Positions 8,403 through 16,719 of a DNA stretch of 64,000 nucleotides are shown here, one piece after another (the first letter of the stretch is position 1; each line of letters starts with the position of its first letter). Below the pieces are notes generated by a model. That model did not search any database and was not told the origin of the DNA. It worked only from the letters and a program-made list of their open reading frames with translations. Source of the stretch: Candidatus Dormiibacterota bacterium (GTDB lineage: Bacteria; Chloroflexota; Dormibacteria; Dormibacterales; Dormibacteraceae). The translations under genes and the position numbers were made by a program. The DNA lies in the NCBI GenBank assembly GCA_003169845.1, contig PNAG01000019.1, positions 133,069-197,068 of the forward strand, written 5' to 3'.

Positions 8403-8884
8403 AAGTGAATGGAGTGGCCCATCCCGCGCCCGTCGATCCGCGCCGCCTGCTGTCAGACCACCTCCGCCACGACCTCGGCCTGACCGGCACGCACGTCGGC
8501 TGCGAGCACGGCGTGTGCGGATGCTGCACGGTGTTGCTCGACGGCGCGCCGGTGCGTTCTTGCCTGATGCTGGCCGTACAGGCCGAAGGCCACGAAGTGA
8601 CCACCATCGAAGGCCTTGCTGCGAACGGCGCTCCTCTGCACCCGGTGCAGCAGGCGTTTCACGAGTGTCACGGCCTCCAGTGCGGCTTTTGCACACCGGG
8701 TTTTGTGATGTCGGTGGTGGGACTCCTGGGGCAGCATCCCGACCCGACCCCCGAGCAGGTCGACGAAGGGATCGCCGGGAACCTATGCCGGTGCACGGGC
8801 TACGCCTCGATCCGGCGATCGGTGCACCGCGCAGCGGAGCTCTCAAAAGTCCCCTCTCCCCTTCGGGGAGAGGGTCAGGGTTAG
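8399..8884 (+). CDS. Molybdenum hydroxylase 2Fe-2S subunit (CoxS type)
   Basis: 161 residues. Eight cysteines bind two [2Fe-2S] clusters: the ferredoxin-like set Cys35, Cys40, Cys43 and Cys55 (GCEHGVCGCC), and the helical set Cys95, Cys98, Cys130 and Cys132 (CGFCTPG, CRCTGY). The N-terminus is short by roughly 5-8 residues compared with usual CoxS. The last ten or so residues (VPSPLRGEGQG) are encoded by a palindromic repeat, not by family sequence. Confidence 0.92.
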   Translation: MKVNGVAHPAPVDPRRLLSDHLRHDLGLTGTHVGCEHGVCGCCTVLLDGAPVRSCLMLAVQAEGHEVTTIEGLAANGAPLHPVQQAFHECHGLQCGFCTPGFVMSVVGLLGQHPDPTPEQVDEGIAGNLCRCTGYASIRRSVHRAAELSKVPSPLRGEGQG

Positions 8885-8886
8885 GG
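8852..8886. repeat. Palindromic dispersed repeat, copy 1 (3' end of coxS)
   Basis: CCCTCTCCCC (8852-8861) pairs perfectly with GGGGAGAGGG (8865-8874) around a TTC loop, followed by TCAGGGTTAGGGG. It supplies the C-terminal codons and stop of the coxS-type gene. Related copies are at 21417 and 22701. Confidence 0.75.
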
Positions 8887-8898
8887 GCTTAAGCCTGC

Positions 8899-11235
8899 AT
8901 GACCACCAAGTGGTTCGGGGCACGGGTTCAGCGCGTCGAGGACGATCGGCTCCTGCGCGGCCACGGCCGCTTCACCGACGACATCGACGAAGGCGCATTG
9001 GAGTCCTGCATCGTGCGGTCGCCTTACGCACATGCTCTGATCCGGTCGATCGACGTCAGCGCCGCGCGCGGAATGCCGGGCGTGGTCGCGGTCTACACGG
9101 CCGCCGACCTTCCATTCGGGCAGACCGATCTACCCATCCTCATCCCTCATCCCAACCTGACTCACGGCCGCACGCAGCGCTGCCTGGCCTCGGAGGTCGT
9201 GAGGTACGTGGGCGAGGCGGTCGCGTTCATCGTGGCCGAAAGCCGCAGCGTCGCCGAGGACGCGGCCGACATGGTGCAGGTCGACTACGAGCCGCTGCCT
9301 GTGGTGATCACGCCGGAGGCCGCGGCCCGAGCCGAGCACCTCGTCCACGACGACGTGCCGGGGAACGTCGCGGCCGAGATGGTCCAGGAGGTGGGGGCGG
9401 TCGAGGCGTCGCTGGCGGCCTCGCCGCACCGCAGGCGGCACCACTTTCGCTTTGAGCGCGCCGCGGCCTGTCCGATCGAGGGGCGGGCGGTGTGGGCTCG
9501 CTGGTCAACCTCCGAGCGCAAGCTGACGGTGTACGACTCGACTCAGTCGCCGACCTCGATCCGCGGCGGGCTGGCCGTGCTGTTTGGACTGCCCGAATCG
9601 AGCGTCGAGGTGATCGCACCCGATGTGGGGGGCGGCTTCGGGCCGAAGATCATGCTCTTCTACCCCGACGAGCTCCTGGTTCCGTTCGCGGCGATGCAGC
9701 TCGGCCGGCCGGTGAAGTGGACCGAGGACCGGCAGGAGCATTTCACGGCGGTGAACCAGGAGCGCGGCCAGGTCCACGAGGTCGAGGTCGGCTTCGACGA
9801 GGAAGGCAGGCTCCTGGCGCTGGACGTGGATTTCATCCATGACGCCGGCGCCTACACGCCCTACGGAATCATCCTGCCGATCATCACCGCGGCCCAGGTT
9901 CCCGGGCCGTACCGGGTGCCGAGCTACCGGGTGCGATTCCGGGACGTGTACACCAACGCCACGCCCACGTCGCCCTACCGAGGCGCCGGGCGCCCGCACG
10001 CGTGCTTCGTCATGGAGCGAACCCTCGACGCGATCGCCGCTGAGCTAGGCCTCGAGCGAGCCGAGGTGCGACGGCGCAACCTGATCCAGCCGGACCAGTT
10101 TCCGTACGAGGTCGGGGTGGCATGGCAGGACGGCAACAGGGTCGTCTACGACAGCGGCGACTACCCGACCCTGCTGGAGAAGGCGATTGCGAATCTCGGC
10201 CCCAGGCCCGGCGGCGACCACATCGGGATGGGCGTCGGAATGTACGTGGAGGGCACCGGGGTTGGGCCGTACGAGGGCGCCCACGTCCAGGTGCTCGTCT
10301 CGGGGAAGGTGGTCGCGGCGACCGGAATCCCGAGCCAGGGACAGGCTCACGCGACGGTGTGGGCGCAGATCGTCGCCGACGAGCTCGGGGTAGATGTCGC
10401 CGACGTCGAGGTCACGGGCGGCGACACGCGCCGGTTTCCCTGGGGCGTGGGGACTTTTGCCTCGCGAGGCGCGGTCACGGCGGGCAATGCGATGGCGGTG
10501 GCGGCCGGCATGGTGGCCGAGAAGGCGAAGCACATCGCTGCAGATCATCTCGAGGTCGATCCTGCCGACCTCGAGCTCGTCGGCGGCAATGTCCAGGTGA
10601 AGGGTTCGCCCGATCGCGGCATGGCCCTGGCAGCCCTTGCCGTGCTGGCCAACCCGGTCCGCTACGCGTTCGGCGGCGGCACCGAGGCGGCGACCCAATT
10701 CACGGCGAGGCCGCGTCCAGGACCTCCTCTTCACGAGGGCGAGCAGCCAGGCCTCGAGGCGACTGGCTACTACAGCCCGCCTGGGTCCACGTGGGCCGCC
10801 GGCTGCCATGCCGCCTACGTGCGGGTCGATCCGCAGACCTTCCGGTTGGAGATCCTCAAGTACGTGGTGGTCCACGATTGCGGTCGAGTGATCAACCCGC
10901 TCGTGGTGCAGGGCCAGATCGAGGGTGGGGTGGCTCAGGGCATCGGTGGCGCTTTTTACGAGCGCCTCGCGTATGACGGCGAAGGTCAGCTGCGCAACGC
11001 GTCCTTGATGGAGTTCCTGATGCCTTATGCGACCGAGATCCCCGAGATCGAGATCGACCACATCGAGACTCCGTCGCCACTCAACCCGCTGGGCGTGAAG
11101 GGCGCGGGGGAGGCGGGAGTGATCCCGGTGGGCGCGGTCCTCGCCTCGGCCATCGAGGAGGCGCTCGGCGTGCCGATCACCGAGATGCCCTTGTCACCGC
11201 TGAAGCTCTTTGAGCTGGTTAAGTCTCCGTCCTGA
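8899..11235 (+). CDS. Molybdenum hydroxylase large subunit, form II CoxL-like (candidate uracil/thymine dehydrogenase)
   Basis: 778 residues, full length for the Mo-MCD subunit. The active-site loop reads SPYRGAGR (~358-365), the form II pattern, not the AYXCSFR loop of true aerobic CO dehydrogenase. DVGGGFGPK, the catalytic Glu in GVKGAGEAG (~738) and VHDCGRVINPLVVQGQIEGG are all present. The reaction is hydroxylation of an aromatic heterocycle with water. The enzymes around it (ring-opening amidohydrolase, amidase, NCS1 permease, cytosine deaminase homologue) make uracil or thymine to barbiturate the best guess, but other heterocycles are possible. Its stop overlaps the convergent amidohydrolase by 17 bases. 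Confidence 0.88.
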   Translation: MTTKWFGARVQRVEDDRLLRGHGRFTDDIDEGALESCIVRSPYAHALIRSIDVSAARGMPGVVAVYTAADLPFGQTDLPILIPHPNLTHGRTQRCLASEVVRYVGEAVAFIVAESRSVAEDAADMVQVDYEPLPVVITPEAAARAEHLVHDDVPGNVAAEMVQEVGAVEASLAASPHRRRHHFRFERAAACPIEGRAVWARWSTSERKLTVYDSTQSPTSIRGGLAVLFGLPESSVEVIAPDVGGGFGPKIMLFYPDELLVPFAAMQLGRPVKWTEDRQEHFTAVNQERGQVHEVEVGFDEEGRLLALDVDFIHDAGAYTPYGIILPIITAAQVPGPYRVPSYRVRFRDVYTNATPTSPYRGAGRPHACFVMERTLDAIAAELGLERAEVRRRNLIQPDQFPYEVGVAWQDGNRVVYDSGDYPTLLEKAIANLGPRPGGDHIGMGVGMYVEGTGVGPYEGAHVQVLVSGKVVAATGIPSQGQAHATVWAQIVADELGVDVADVEVTGGDTRRFPWGVGTFASRGAVTAGNAMAVAAGMVAEKAKHIAADHLEVDPADLELVGGNVQVKGSPDRGMALAALAVLANPVRYAFGGGTEAATQFTARPRPGPPLHEGEQPGLEATGYYSPPGSTWAAGCHAAYVRVDPQTFRLEILKYVVVHDCGRVINPLVVQGQIEGGVAQGIGGAFYERLAYDGEGQLRNASLMEFLMPYATEIPEIEIDHIETPSPLNPLGVKGAGEAGVIPVGAVLASAIEEALGVPITEMPLSPLKLFELVKSPS

Positions 11236-12364
11236 CGACGGCGGCCATGATGTTGCCCCCGGGCGGGCCCTGGTGGGAGTTCCGCTCGCCCCCGCTCACG
11301 TAGTTGGTGGTCCGCCCGGTCACTGAGGCGACGAGCATGCCGCCCAGCGCCTTCCCGATCTGGTAGGCGTCGACGTCATCGAGCAGGGTGATCCTCTGCC
11401 CGCGGACCTGGTCGCTGCCCGGTATGACCGACTTGGCGAAGACGTGAACGAGGCGTGACAGGTCGGTTTCATCAGGCAGCCCACCGGTGAAGCGGAGCCC
11501 GGCCGAGCGAAGGGCGTTCCTGACGCCTTCGGCATCGATGAAGTCCTTGGTGACGGCATGGCCGATCCGCAACGAGCTTCGAGATGCGCTTGAGTTCCCG
11601 AACACGAGGACCTCGCCGTGGCGCTTCTCGCCGCCGGAGGAGGTCATGGCCACCTCCGAGTAGAGGTTCCAGTCACGGCGCACCACGTCGTCGGACAGCG
11701 CCGACTCCGGGAGCTCGCCGAGTGCCATCGCGACCCCCAGCGCCGCCGCGTCGTTCGCGTACACGCCCGCCCCTTCGGCACCGAACGTGAGGTCGTGCGA
11801 GACCACGGTCTTCCCACGCGACTCTGCATCCCTGATGCTGGCGGTCGTCAGGCCCGGCACCTTGACCATCACCAGGTGCACGTCCTTGGGATCGGTCAGG
11901 CCCGCATCGGCCATGGCCCGGTGCGTTGCCTCCGCCACCTTCCGGATCTGGCCCATCCGGCCGACCTCCTCGGGCGCCATCGGATCGGAGCCGGCTCTGC
12001 CGACGACCAGCCGCTTGTCTCCACCGGCGTCGCCGGCCCCGTCAGGGACCTCGACCCACTCCCGGGTCACGACGGCGATGTGCGGCGTGATCACCCCAGG
12101 GCACCCACCGGAGAGGACGAAGATCACTTGCTTGGCAACCTCGCTCACAGGAATGCCGAGGAACTTCGCGGTCCACTCGCGAAGCACCACGTCGGCCCAC
12201 ACGCGGCCCCAGTCGTCGTGCTGCCCGGTCCCCTCGGTTTTCCCGGCCAGCGCGACGAGAGTGTCGGGTTTGATCTTTCCCGAGTTCGCCAGCTGCTGCA
12301 GACCGGATGTGTCCGACGGCGTGGCCATGGGACAGACGAACATCTCTACCTTCTGAACTTTCAT
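11219..12364 (-). CDS. Ring-opening amidohydrolase (barbiturase / cyanuric acid hydrolase family)
   Basis: 381 residues from ATG 12364; longer frames run into the amidase gene. Three Ser-Lys dyads expected for this threefold-repeat family are visible: Lys42 (GKTEG) with Ser85 (VLSGGCPG), Lys168 (MVKVPG) with Ser242/243 (TSSGGEK), Lys311 (FAKSV) with Ser357 (YVSGGER). The terminal HQGPPGG is also typical. The family opens cyanuric acid (AtzD/TrzD) or barbituric acid (barbiturase) rings. No atrazine genes are near, while uracil-type genes are, so barbiturase is favoured. It starts 13 bases after the amidase stop, so the two form an operon. Confidence 0.88.
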   Translation of the reverse strand: MKVQKVEMFVCPMATPSDTSGLQQLANSGKIKPDTLVALAGKTEGTGQHDDWGRVWADVVLREWTAKFLGIPVSEVAKQVIFVLSGGCPGVITPHIAVVTREWVEVPDGAGDAGGDKRLVVGRAGSDPMAPEEVGRMGQIRKVAEATHRAMADAGLTDPKDVHLVMVKVPGLTTASIRDAESRGKTVVSHDLTFGAEGAGVYANDAAALGVAMALGELPESALSDDVVRRDWNLYSEVAMTSSGGEKRHGEVLVFGNSSASRSSLRIGHAVTKDFIDAEGVRNALRSAGLRFTGGLPDETDLSRLVHVFAKSVIPGSDQVRGQRITLLDDVDAYQIGKALGGMLVASVTGRTTNYVSGGERNSHQGPPGGNIMAAVVRTET

Positions 12365-12377
12365 CACCCGCACATTG

Positions 12378-13625
12378 TCAGTCGAAGCCGGGTGGCGCCT
12401 GAAAACCGAAGCCGGGCACTGCCTCGAGCTGCTCCGCCAGGGCCAGCAGCTCCCACTCCTGGCCAGACCTCCCCACCAGCTGCACGCCAACCGGCAGCCC
12501 ATCGTGCTGGCCGGCGGGGACGGAGATCGCGGGGGTGTGGGCGAAGCTGACCGGCAGCACGAACTGGATGTAGCGCCCGTAGGGCTCGCTGAGGAATGGC
12601 GGCACAGCCTCGATTGGCATCGGGACCAGCCCCAGGGTCGGGGTGAGCAGGAAGTCGAATTCGGTCAGGAGCGGCTTCACCACAACCTCATATGCGGCGG
12701 CCGTGGCGCTTTCGAAAGCCTGGAAGTAGTCGAGCGCCGACAATGCACGGCCCTGCTCGACCAGCTTGCGAATGCCGGGCGCGAACAGCTGAGGGTCGGC
12801 CGGAAACGAGGCCATGCTGGCGCGGCGCACCACTCCGTAGCCCGCCGCCACCGCCTCGGATTGCCAGGCGATCCGCCCAACCCGATGGCCCGCGGATGTG
12901 AGCGCATCTCCAGCCCGCCGGCACGCTTCAGCGCAGGCCGCGTCCATCCCGAGCCGGGTGGTGCCGGCCACGCCGATCCGGAAGCTTCGAGCGCCGCTCT
13001 GTGACTCGGGTGCCGGTGCCTGCGCCATCACTGAGAACAGCGTGCGCACGTCGGCCACGGTCCGTCCGAGCGGGGCGACCACCGACAGTCCGGCCGCGTC
13101 AACGATCTCGCTCGGCACCCGGTCGGGCGACGGACGAAGTCCGACGACTCCGCAGCAAGAGGCGGGGATGCGAATCGAGCCGCCCATGTCGGTGCCCATC
13201 GCGACGGTGGCCATTCCCGCGGCCACGGCAGCGGCGCTCCCTCCGCTGGAGCCACCCGGGGTGATGCCGGCTCGCCATGGGTTGTTGGTGGCGGGAAAGA
13301 TTGCGTTGGTCGTCCCGACCGCCGCCGCCAGCTCCGGCAGGTTGGTCTTCCCGAGAATAGCCGCTCCGGCCGCCCGGGCTCGAGCCACGGCGACTGTGTC
13401 CTCGCCGGGGACGCGGTCGCGCCAGACCGCGCTGCCGTCGGTCCACGGCATGCCTGCCACGGGCAGGTTGTCCTTGACCGCCAGCGTGACTCCGATCAAC
13501 GGGCCGGCTGATCCGCGGGCGCCTCTGTCCACGTAGACGTATGCATGAATCTGCTGGTCGAAGCGGTCGATCGCGTCCAGGTGGGCGGCAACGACCGACG
13601 ACCACTCGATATCTTCCACTCTCAT
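12378..13625 (-). CDS. Amidase-signature hydrolase (candidate ureidomalonase)
   Basis: 415 residues from ATG 13625. The Ser-cisSer-Lys triad is present: Lys51 (AVKDNLP), cis-Ser in GGSSGGS (126-127), nucleophile Ser150 (GTDMGGSIRIPA). Amidase-signature enzymes split linear amides and ureides. Lying directly upstream of the barbiturase-like gene, it could cleave ureidomalonate to urea and malonate; known members with allophanate or biuret substrates make a ureide reasonable. The substrate is inference only. Confidence 0.88.
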   Translation of the reverse strand: MRVEDIEWSSVVAAHLDAIDRFDQQIHAYVYVDRGARGSAGPLIGVTLAVKDNLPVAGMPWTDGSAVWRDRVPGEDTVAVARARAAGAAILGKTNLPELAAAVGTTNAIFPATNNPWRAGITPGGSSGGSAAAVAAGMATVAMGTDMGGSIRIPASCCGVVGLRPSPDRVPSEIVDAAGLSVVAPLGRTVADVRTLFSVMAQAPAPESQSGARSFRIGVAGTTRLGMDAACAEACRRAGDALTSAGHRVGRIAWQSEAVAAGYGVVRRASMASFPADPQLFAPGIRKLVEQGRALSALDYFQAFESATAAAYEVVVKPLLTEFDFLLTPTLGLVPMPIEAVPPFLSEPYGRYIQFVLPVSFAHTPAISVPAGQHDGLPVGVQLVGRSGQEWELLALAEQLEAVPGFGFQAPPGFD

Positions 13626-13680
13626 CCTGAAACAGCGAGGCGCCACCACCGTCGCAGCGGCGCCTCCTCTGAATCTGACC

Positions 13681-15144
13681 TCAGGCCGCGCGAGAGCCCA
13701 TGGCCGCTCTCTGGTCGGCCGTCTGCTTGCGAAGGTTGAGGTTGAACACGTAGTAGAGGACGGCCGTGATCACGAAGCCGACGATGAAGGTGATGTCTCC
13801 GATGTTCGGGTTGTTGGTTGGAATCGGCCCGACGTAAAGGCCGAAGTCATTGGCGAACAGGTAGACGGACACGACCAGGCCGACAGCCATCGCGACCACT
13901 CCCTGCCAGCGATTGTAGGTCGACCTGTAGAACATGCTCTCGTCCCCATAGTCGCCGCGGCGCAGCCAGTAATCGACGAACACGACCGCCAGCCAGGGGG
14001 CGATCCAGTAGCTGATCAAGAGTAGGAAGGTCTCGTACTTGCTTCCGGGCGCGACCTGCGCCTGGAATATGACGCCCAGCAGGAAACCGATCACCCCGAC
14101 GATGATCGCCAGGGCCGCACGCCGCTGGCGCATCGTGAGCCCCATCTCCCGGATTCCCAAAGCTACGAGCGACATCGTGCCGCTGTAGATGTTGATCGCG
14201 TTCGCGGCCACGGCCCCGATGGCGATGCAGAGCAGCGTCAGGTAGTAGATCGGATCCGGCATGGCTCGTTGAAGCTGCGCCGTCGGAATGTCGGTGGCGC
14301 CCCACTTCGTGCCTGCGATAGTCGCGAGCACAGCTCCGGCCATCTCGAGGACTACACAGGAGAGCAAAACGCCGAAGCCCGCCCAGAACCCGACCATTTT
14401 GCGGTTCACGTTCGGGGGCAGATAGCGCGTGTAATCGGCCGCAAACGGATTCCAGCCGACCGCGTAGCTGAACGCGGCCGTGAACGCGAGCAGCCAGCCG
14501 CCCGGAGCGGATTGCGAGGAGTACCCGTAGTTGCCCTTTCTGAAGATGAAGAAGCACGCGAGTATGAAAACGATGCCCAGCACCGGCAGGGCCCAGCGCT
14601 CGAAGGCGTGGATCAGGTTGTGCCCCAAGGTGGCGATGAGGACCTCGACCACGACGATCACGAGAAACGCGAGCCAGAAAGGCAGGTTGAACGAGGGCAG
14701 AAGCGCCTGCAGGGCGAAGGCCCCGCTCACGCTGTTGACAATGAACCAGCCAAACGAGGCTGTGAGCCCGTTCAGCGCCGCCGGCAGGATGTTGCCCAGG
14801 AAGCCGAACGCGCCGCGGCTCTCGACCATCATCGGGACGCCGAACTTGGGACCCCACGACGAGAGCACTGCATGGGTGACAGAGCCGAGCGCCGTGCCGA
14901 CGATGATCGCGGTCGCCGCCTGCCACAGGTTCAAACCGAGAAACGCGACGGCGATGACACCGATAAAGACAGTGGCGAATTCCAGGTTCGGCGAGAGCCA
15001 GGTCGAGAACAGATCGATCGGCTTGCCGTGGCGCTCCCGCAGCGCGATGTACTCCACGCCGCCCGGTTCGATCGTGGCGACCTTTTCCCCGTAGTCGCCT
15101 TCACGAATCGGGACGTCCTTCCCTACTTGCTCGGCTGTTTGCAT
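13681..15144 (-). CDS. NCS1 family nucleobase permease
   Basis: 487 residues from ATG 15144, preceded by GGAGGGG; a longer frame to 15741 lies antisense to the cytosine-deaminase gene. About twelve hydrophobic helices are present. Family landmarks: WLSPNLEFATVFIGV near the N-terminus, SRGAFGFLGNILPAALNG, GWNPFAADYTRYLP and INIYSGTMSLVALG. NCS1 proteins import cytosine, uracil, thymine, allantoin or hydantoins with H+ or Na+. It is divergent from the cytosine-deaminase homologue across 66 bases, a codB-codA-like pairing. Confidence 0.92.
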   Translation of the reverse strand: MQTAEQVGKDVPIREGDYGEKVATIEPGGVEYIALRERHGKPIDLFSTWLSPNLEFATVFIGVIAVAFLGLNLWQAATAIIVGTALGSVTHAVLSSWGPKFGVPMMVESRGAFGFLGNILPAALNGLTASFGWFIVNSVSGAFALQALLPSFNLPFWLAFLVIVVVEVLIATLGHNLIHAFERWALPVLGIVFILACFFIFRKGNYGYSSQSAPGGWLLAFTAAFSYAVGWNPFAADYTRYLPPNVNRKMVGFWAGFGVLLSCVVLEMAGAVLATIAGTKWGATDIPTAQLQRAMPDPIYYLTLLCIAIGAVAANAINIYSGTMSLVALGIREMGLTMRQRRAALAIIVGVIGFLLGVIFQAQVAPGSKYETFLLLISYWIAPWLAVVFVDYWLRRGDYGDESMFYRSTYNRWQGVVAMAVGLVVSVYLFANDFGLYVGPIPTNNPNIGDITFIVGFVITAVLYYVFNLNLRKQTADQRAAMGSRAA

Positions 15145-15210
15145 GGGCTCCCCTCCAGAAACCGGCCTCCTCCGTTCCGCAGAGTTTAGGTCTCTGCTAG
15201 CCTCGCGTGA
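15145..15210. promoter_or_regulatory. Divergent promoter region, permease / cytosine deaminase homologue
   Basis: 66 bases between opposed start codons. The permease Shine-Dalgarno is at its left edge. No convincing -35/-10 pair or operator palindrome could be fixed by eye, but both promoters must lie here or overlap the genes. Confidence 0.5.
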
Positions 15211-16482
15211 ATGTTGGATCTGCTCCTCAAAGGCGTGCGCCTTCCGGGGCAGCCCGAAAATCGCGAGATTGGAATTCGCGACGGCCTGATCGCAGACCCC
15301 GAGCCTGAGGCGCGGGCGGTAATGGACCTCGGCGGCGCCCTCGTCACGCCTGCCCTGGTCGAACCCCATATTCACCTCGACGCCGTGCTGACGGTGGGCG
15401 AGCCGAGGCACAACCAGAGCGGTTCGTTGTTCGAGGGCATCGCGATCTGGGCGGAGCGGGTCAAGCAGCTGACCGTCGAAGACGTGAAGCGCCGGGTGCG
15501 CACCGTGCTGCGCTGGCAGCTCGCGAACGGGGTCCAGTTCGTCCGCAGCCATGTGGACGTCTGCGACCCCGAGCTGCGCGCGGTCCGCGCCCTGCTCGAG
15601 CTGCGAGAGGAGATCGGCGACCAGATGGTGCTCCAGCTGGTCGCGTTTCCCCAGCAGGGGATCATGTCGTTCGACGGAGGCGAGGACCTGATGCGGCGCG
15701 CCATCGACATGGGCGTCGACGTCGTGGGTGCCATCCCGCACTTCGAGCTGACGCGCGAGTACGGCGAGCGCTCAGTCAAGTTCGCGATGTCGCTCGCCGC
15801 GGACAAGGGACTGCGGGTCGACGTGCACTGCGACGAGACCGATGACGACCACTCGCGCTTTACCGAGGTGATGGCCGCGGAGACGATCCGGCTCGGCATG
15901 GGCGGCCGCGTCACGGCCAGCCACACGACGGCCATGCATTCGTACAACAACGCGTACGCCTACCGGCTCATCAACAACCTGAAGCGTGCGCAGATGCACA
16001 TGGTCACCAACCCGCTGGACAACTCCACGCTGCAGGGCCGCTTCGACACCTATCCGATCCGTCGCGGCCACACACGCGTCAAGGAGCTGCTGGCGGCCGG
16101 CGTTAACGTCTGCGTCGGCCACGACTCCGTGATGGATCCCTGGTACCCGCTCGGCTACGGCGATCCGCTCCAGGCGGCGTTCGTGCTCGCGCATTACGGC
16201 CAGATGTCGGGGCACGACGAGCTGCGCACGCTGATTGACATGATCACCGTCAACCCGGCCCGCGCCCTCGGCCTCGAGGGTTACGGCCTGGCGCCTGGCT
16301 GCAGGGCCGACCTATGCGCATTTGCTGCGCCGACCGAGATGGACGCCATCCGCCTCGTCGCTCCGCGCAAGCTCGTGCTGCGCGGCGGCAAGGTCGTGGC
16401 GCGGACCGAGCCCGCCCAGACGACGGTGGTCTGGGACGGGCGCGAAGAGGCGGTGGACTTCCTGAAACCCGAACTAAGCTGA
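15211..16482 (+). CDS. Cytosine deaminase (CodA family) with Ser at the Asp314 position
   Basis: 423 residues, colinear with E. coli CodA. Metal and catalytic residues: His53, His55 (VEPHIHLD), His206, Glu209 (DVHCDET), His238 (ASHTTAMHSYN), Asp305 (GHDSV). CodA has GHDDV; here the second Asp (Asp314 in E. coli) is Ser306. Engineered changes at that site are known to shift activity towards 5-substituted cytosines, so 5-methylcytosine or another amino-pyrimidine may be the true substrate. It releases ammonia and would feed uracil or thymine to the molybdenum hydroxylase. Divergent from the NCS1 permease. Confidence 0.9.
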   Translation: MLDLLLKGVRLPGQPENREIGIRDGLIADPEPEARAVMDLGGALVTPALVEPHIHLDAVLTVGEPRHNQSGSLFEGIAIWAERVKQLTVEDVKRRVRTVLRWQLANGVQFVRSHVDVCDPELRAVRALLELREEIGDQMVLQLVAFPQQGIMSFDGGEDLMRRAIDMGVDVVGAIPHFELTREYGERSVKFAMSLAADKGLRVDVHCDETDDDHSRFTEVMAAETIRLGMGGRVTASHTTAMHSYNNAYAYRLINNLKRAQMHMVTNPLDNSTLQGRFDTYPIRRGHTRVKELLAAGVNVCVGHDSVMDPWYPLGYGDPLQAAFVLAHYGQMSGHDELRTLIDMITVNPARALGLEGYGLAPGCRADLCAFAAPTEMDAIRLVAPRKLVLRGGKVVARTEPAQTTVVWDGREEAVDFLKPELS

Positions 16483-16483
16483 C

Positions 16484-16718
16484 GGAGTGTCTCGACCCCG
16501 AGGTCCGGAGCAGATTCGCGCAATCGGCGGCCGGAGGCAAGGAAAGGGTGGCGCCGCCAGGAGCGCATCGTAGATGCGTGACGACGCGGCGCCGGGCCCC
16601 TTGACGCAGCCTTCAGCGCCGTCCGGGGTCCCCGCGAAATCGCAGATTTCGTGGGGTGGGCATGCGCCCGGCCGCCTAGGGCGCGAAGATGCCCGGAACC
16701 TCGGGGGCGGGACACTCC
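16484..16718. repeat. Fold-back / MITE-like element between codA-like and ade
   Basis: Terminal inverted repeats of ~25 bases, with two substitutions and one indel between them: GGAGTGTCTCGACCCC at 16484 versus GGAGTGTCCCGCCCCC on the other strand ending at 16718. Similarity continues inward (TTCGCGC, GGCGGCCGG). Two more hairpins lie inside: GGCGCCGC...GCGGCGCC enclosing GCGCATC-gta-GATGCGT, and CCCCGCGAAATC-gca-GATTTCGTGGGG (one G-T). It starts 2 bases after the codA-like stop and ends 1 base before the ade ATG. Confidence 0.7.
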
Positions 16719-16719
16719 A

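Noticed and set aside
8899-11235. Aerobic (form I) carbon monoxide dehydrogenase large subunit
   Set aside because: The loop is SPYRGAGR (form II) rather than AYXCSFR, and the neighbourhood is nucleobase catabolism.
11219-12364. Cyanuric acid hydrolase of an s-triazine (atrazine) pathway
   Set aside because: No triazine chlorohydrolase or biuret hydrolase genes nearby; pyrimidine genes flank it, so barbiturase is the better call, although sequence alone does not exclude it.
15145-15741. N-terminal extension of the NCS1 permease frame to 686 residues
   Set aside because: It is antisense to the CodA homologue, and a good ribosome site precedes the ATG at 15144.
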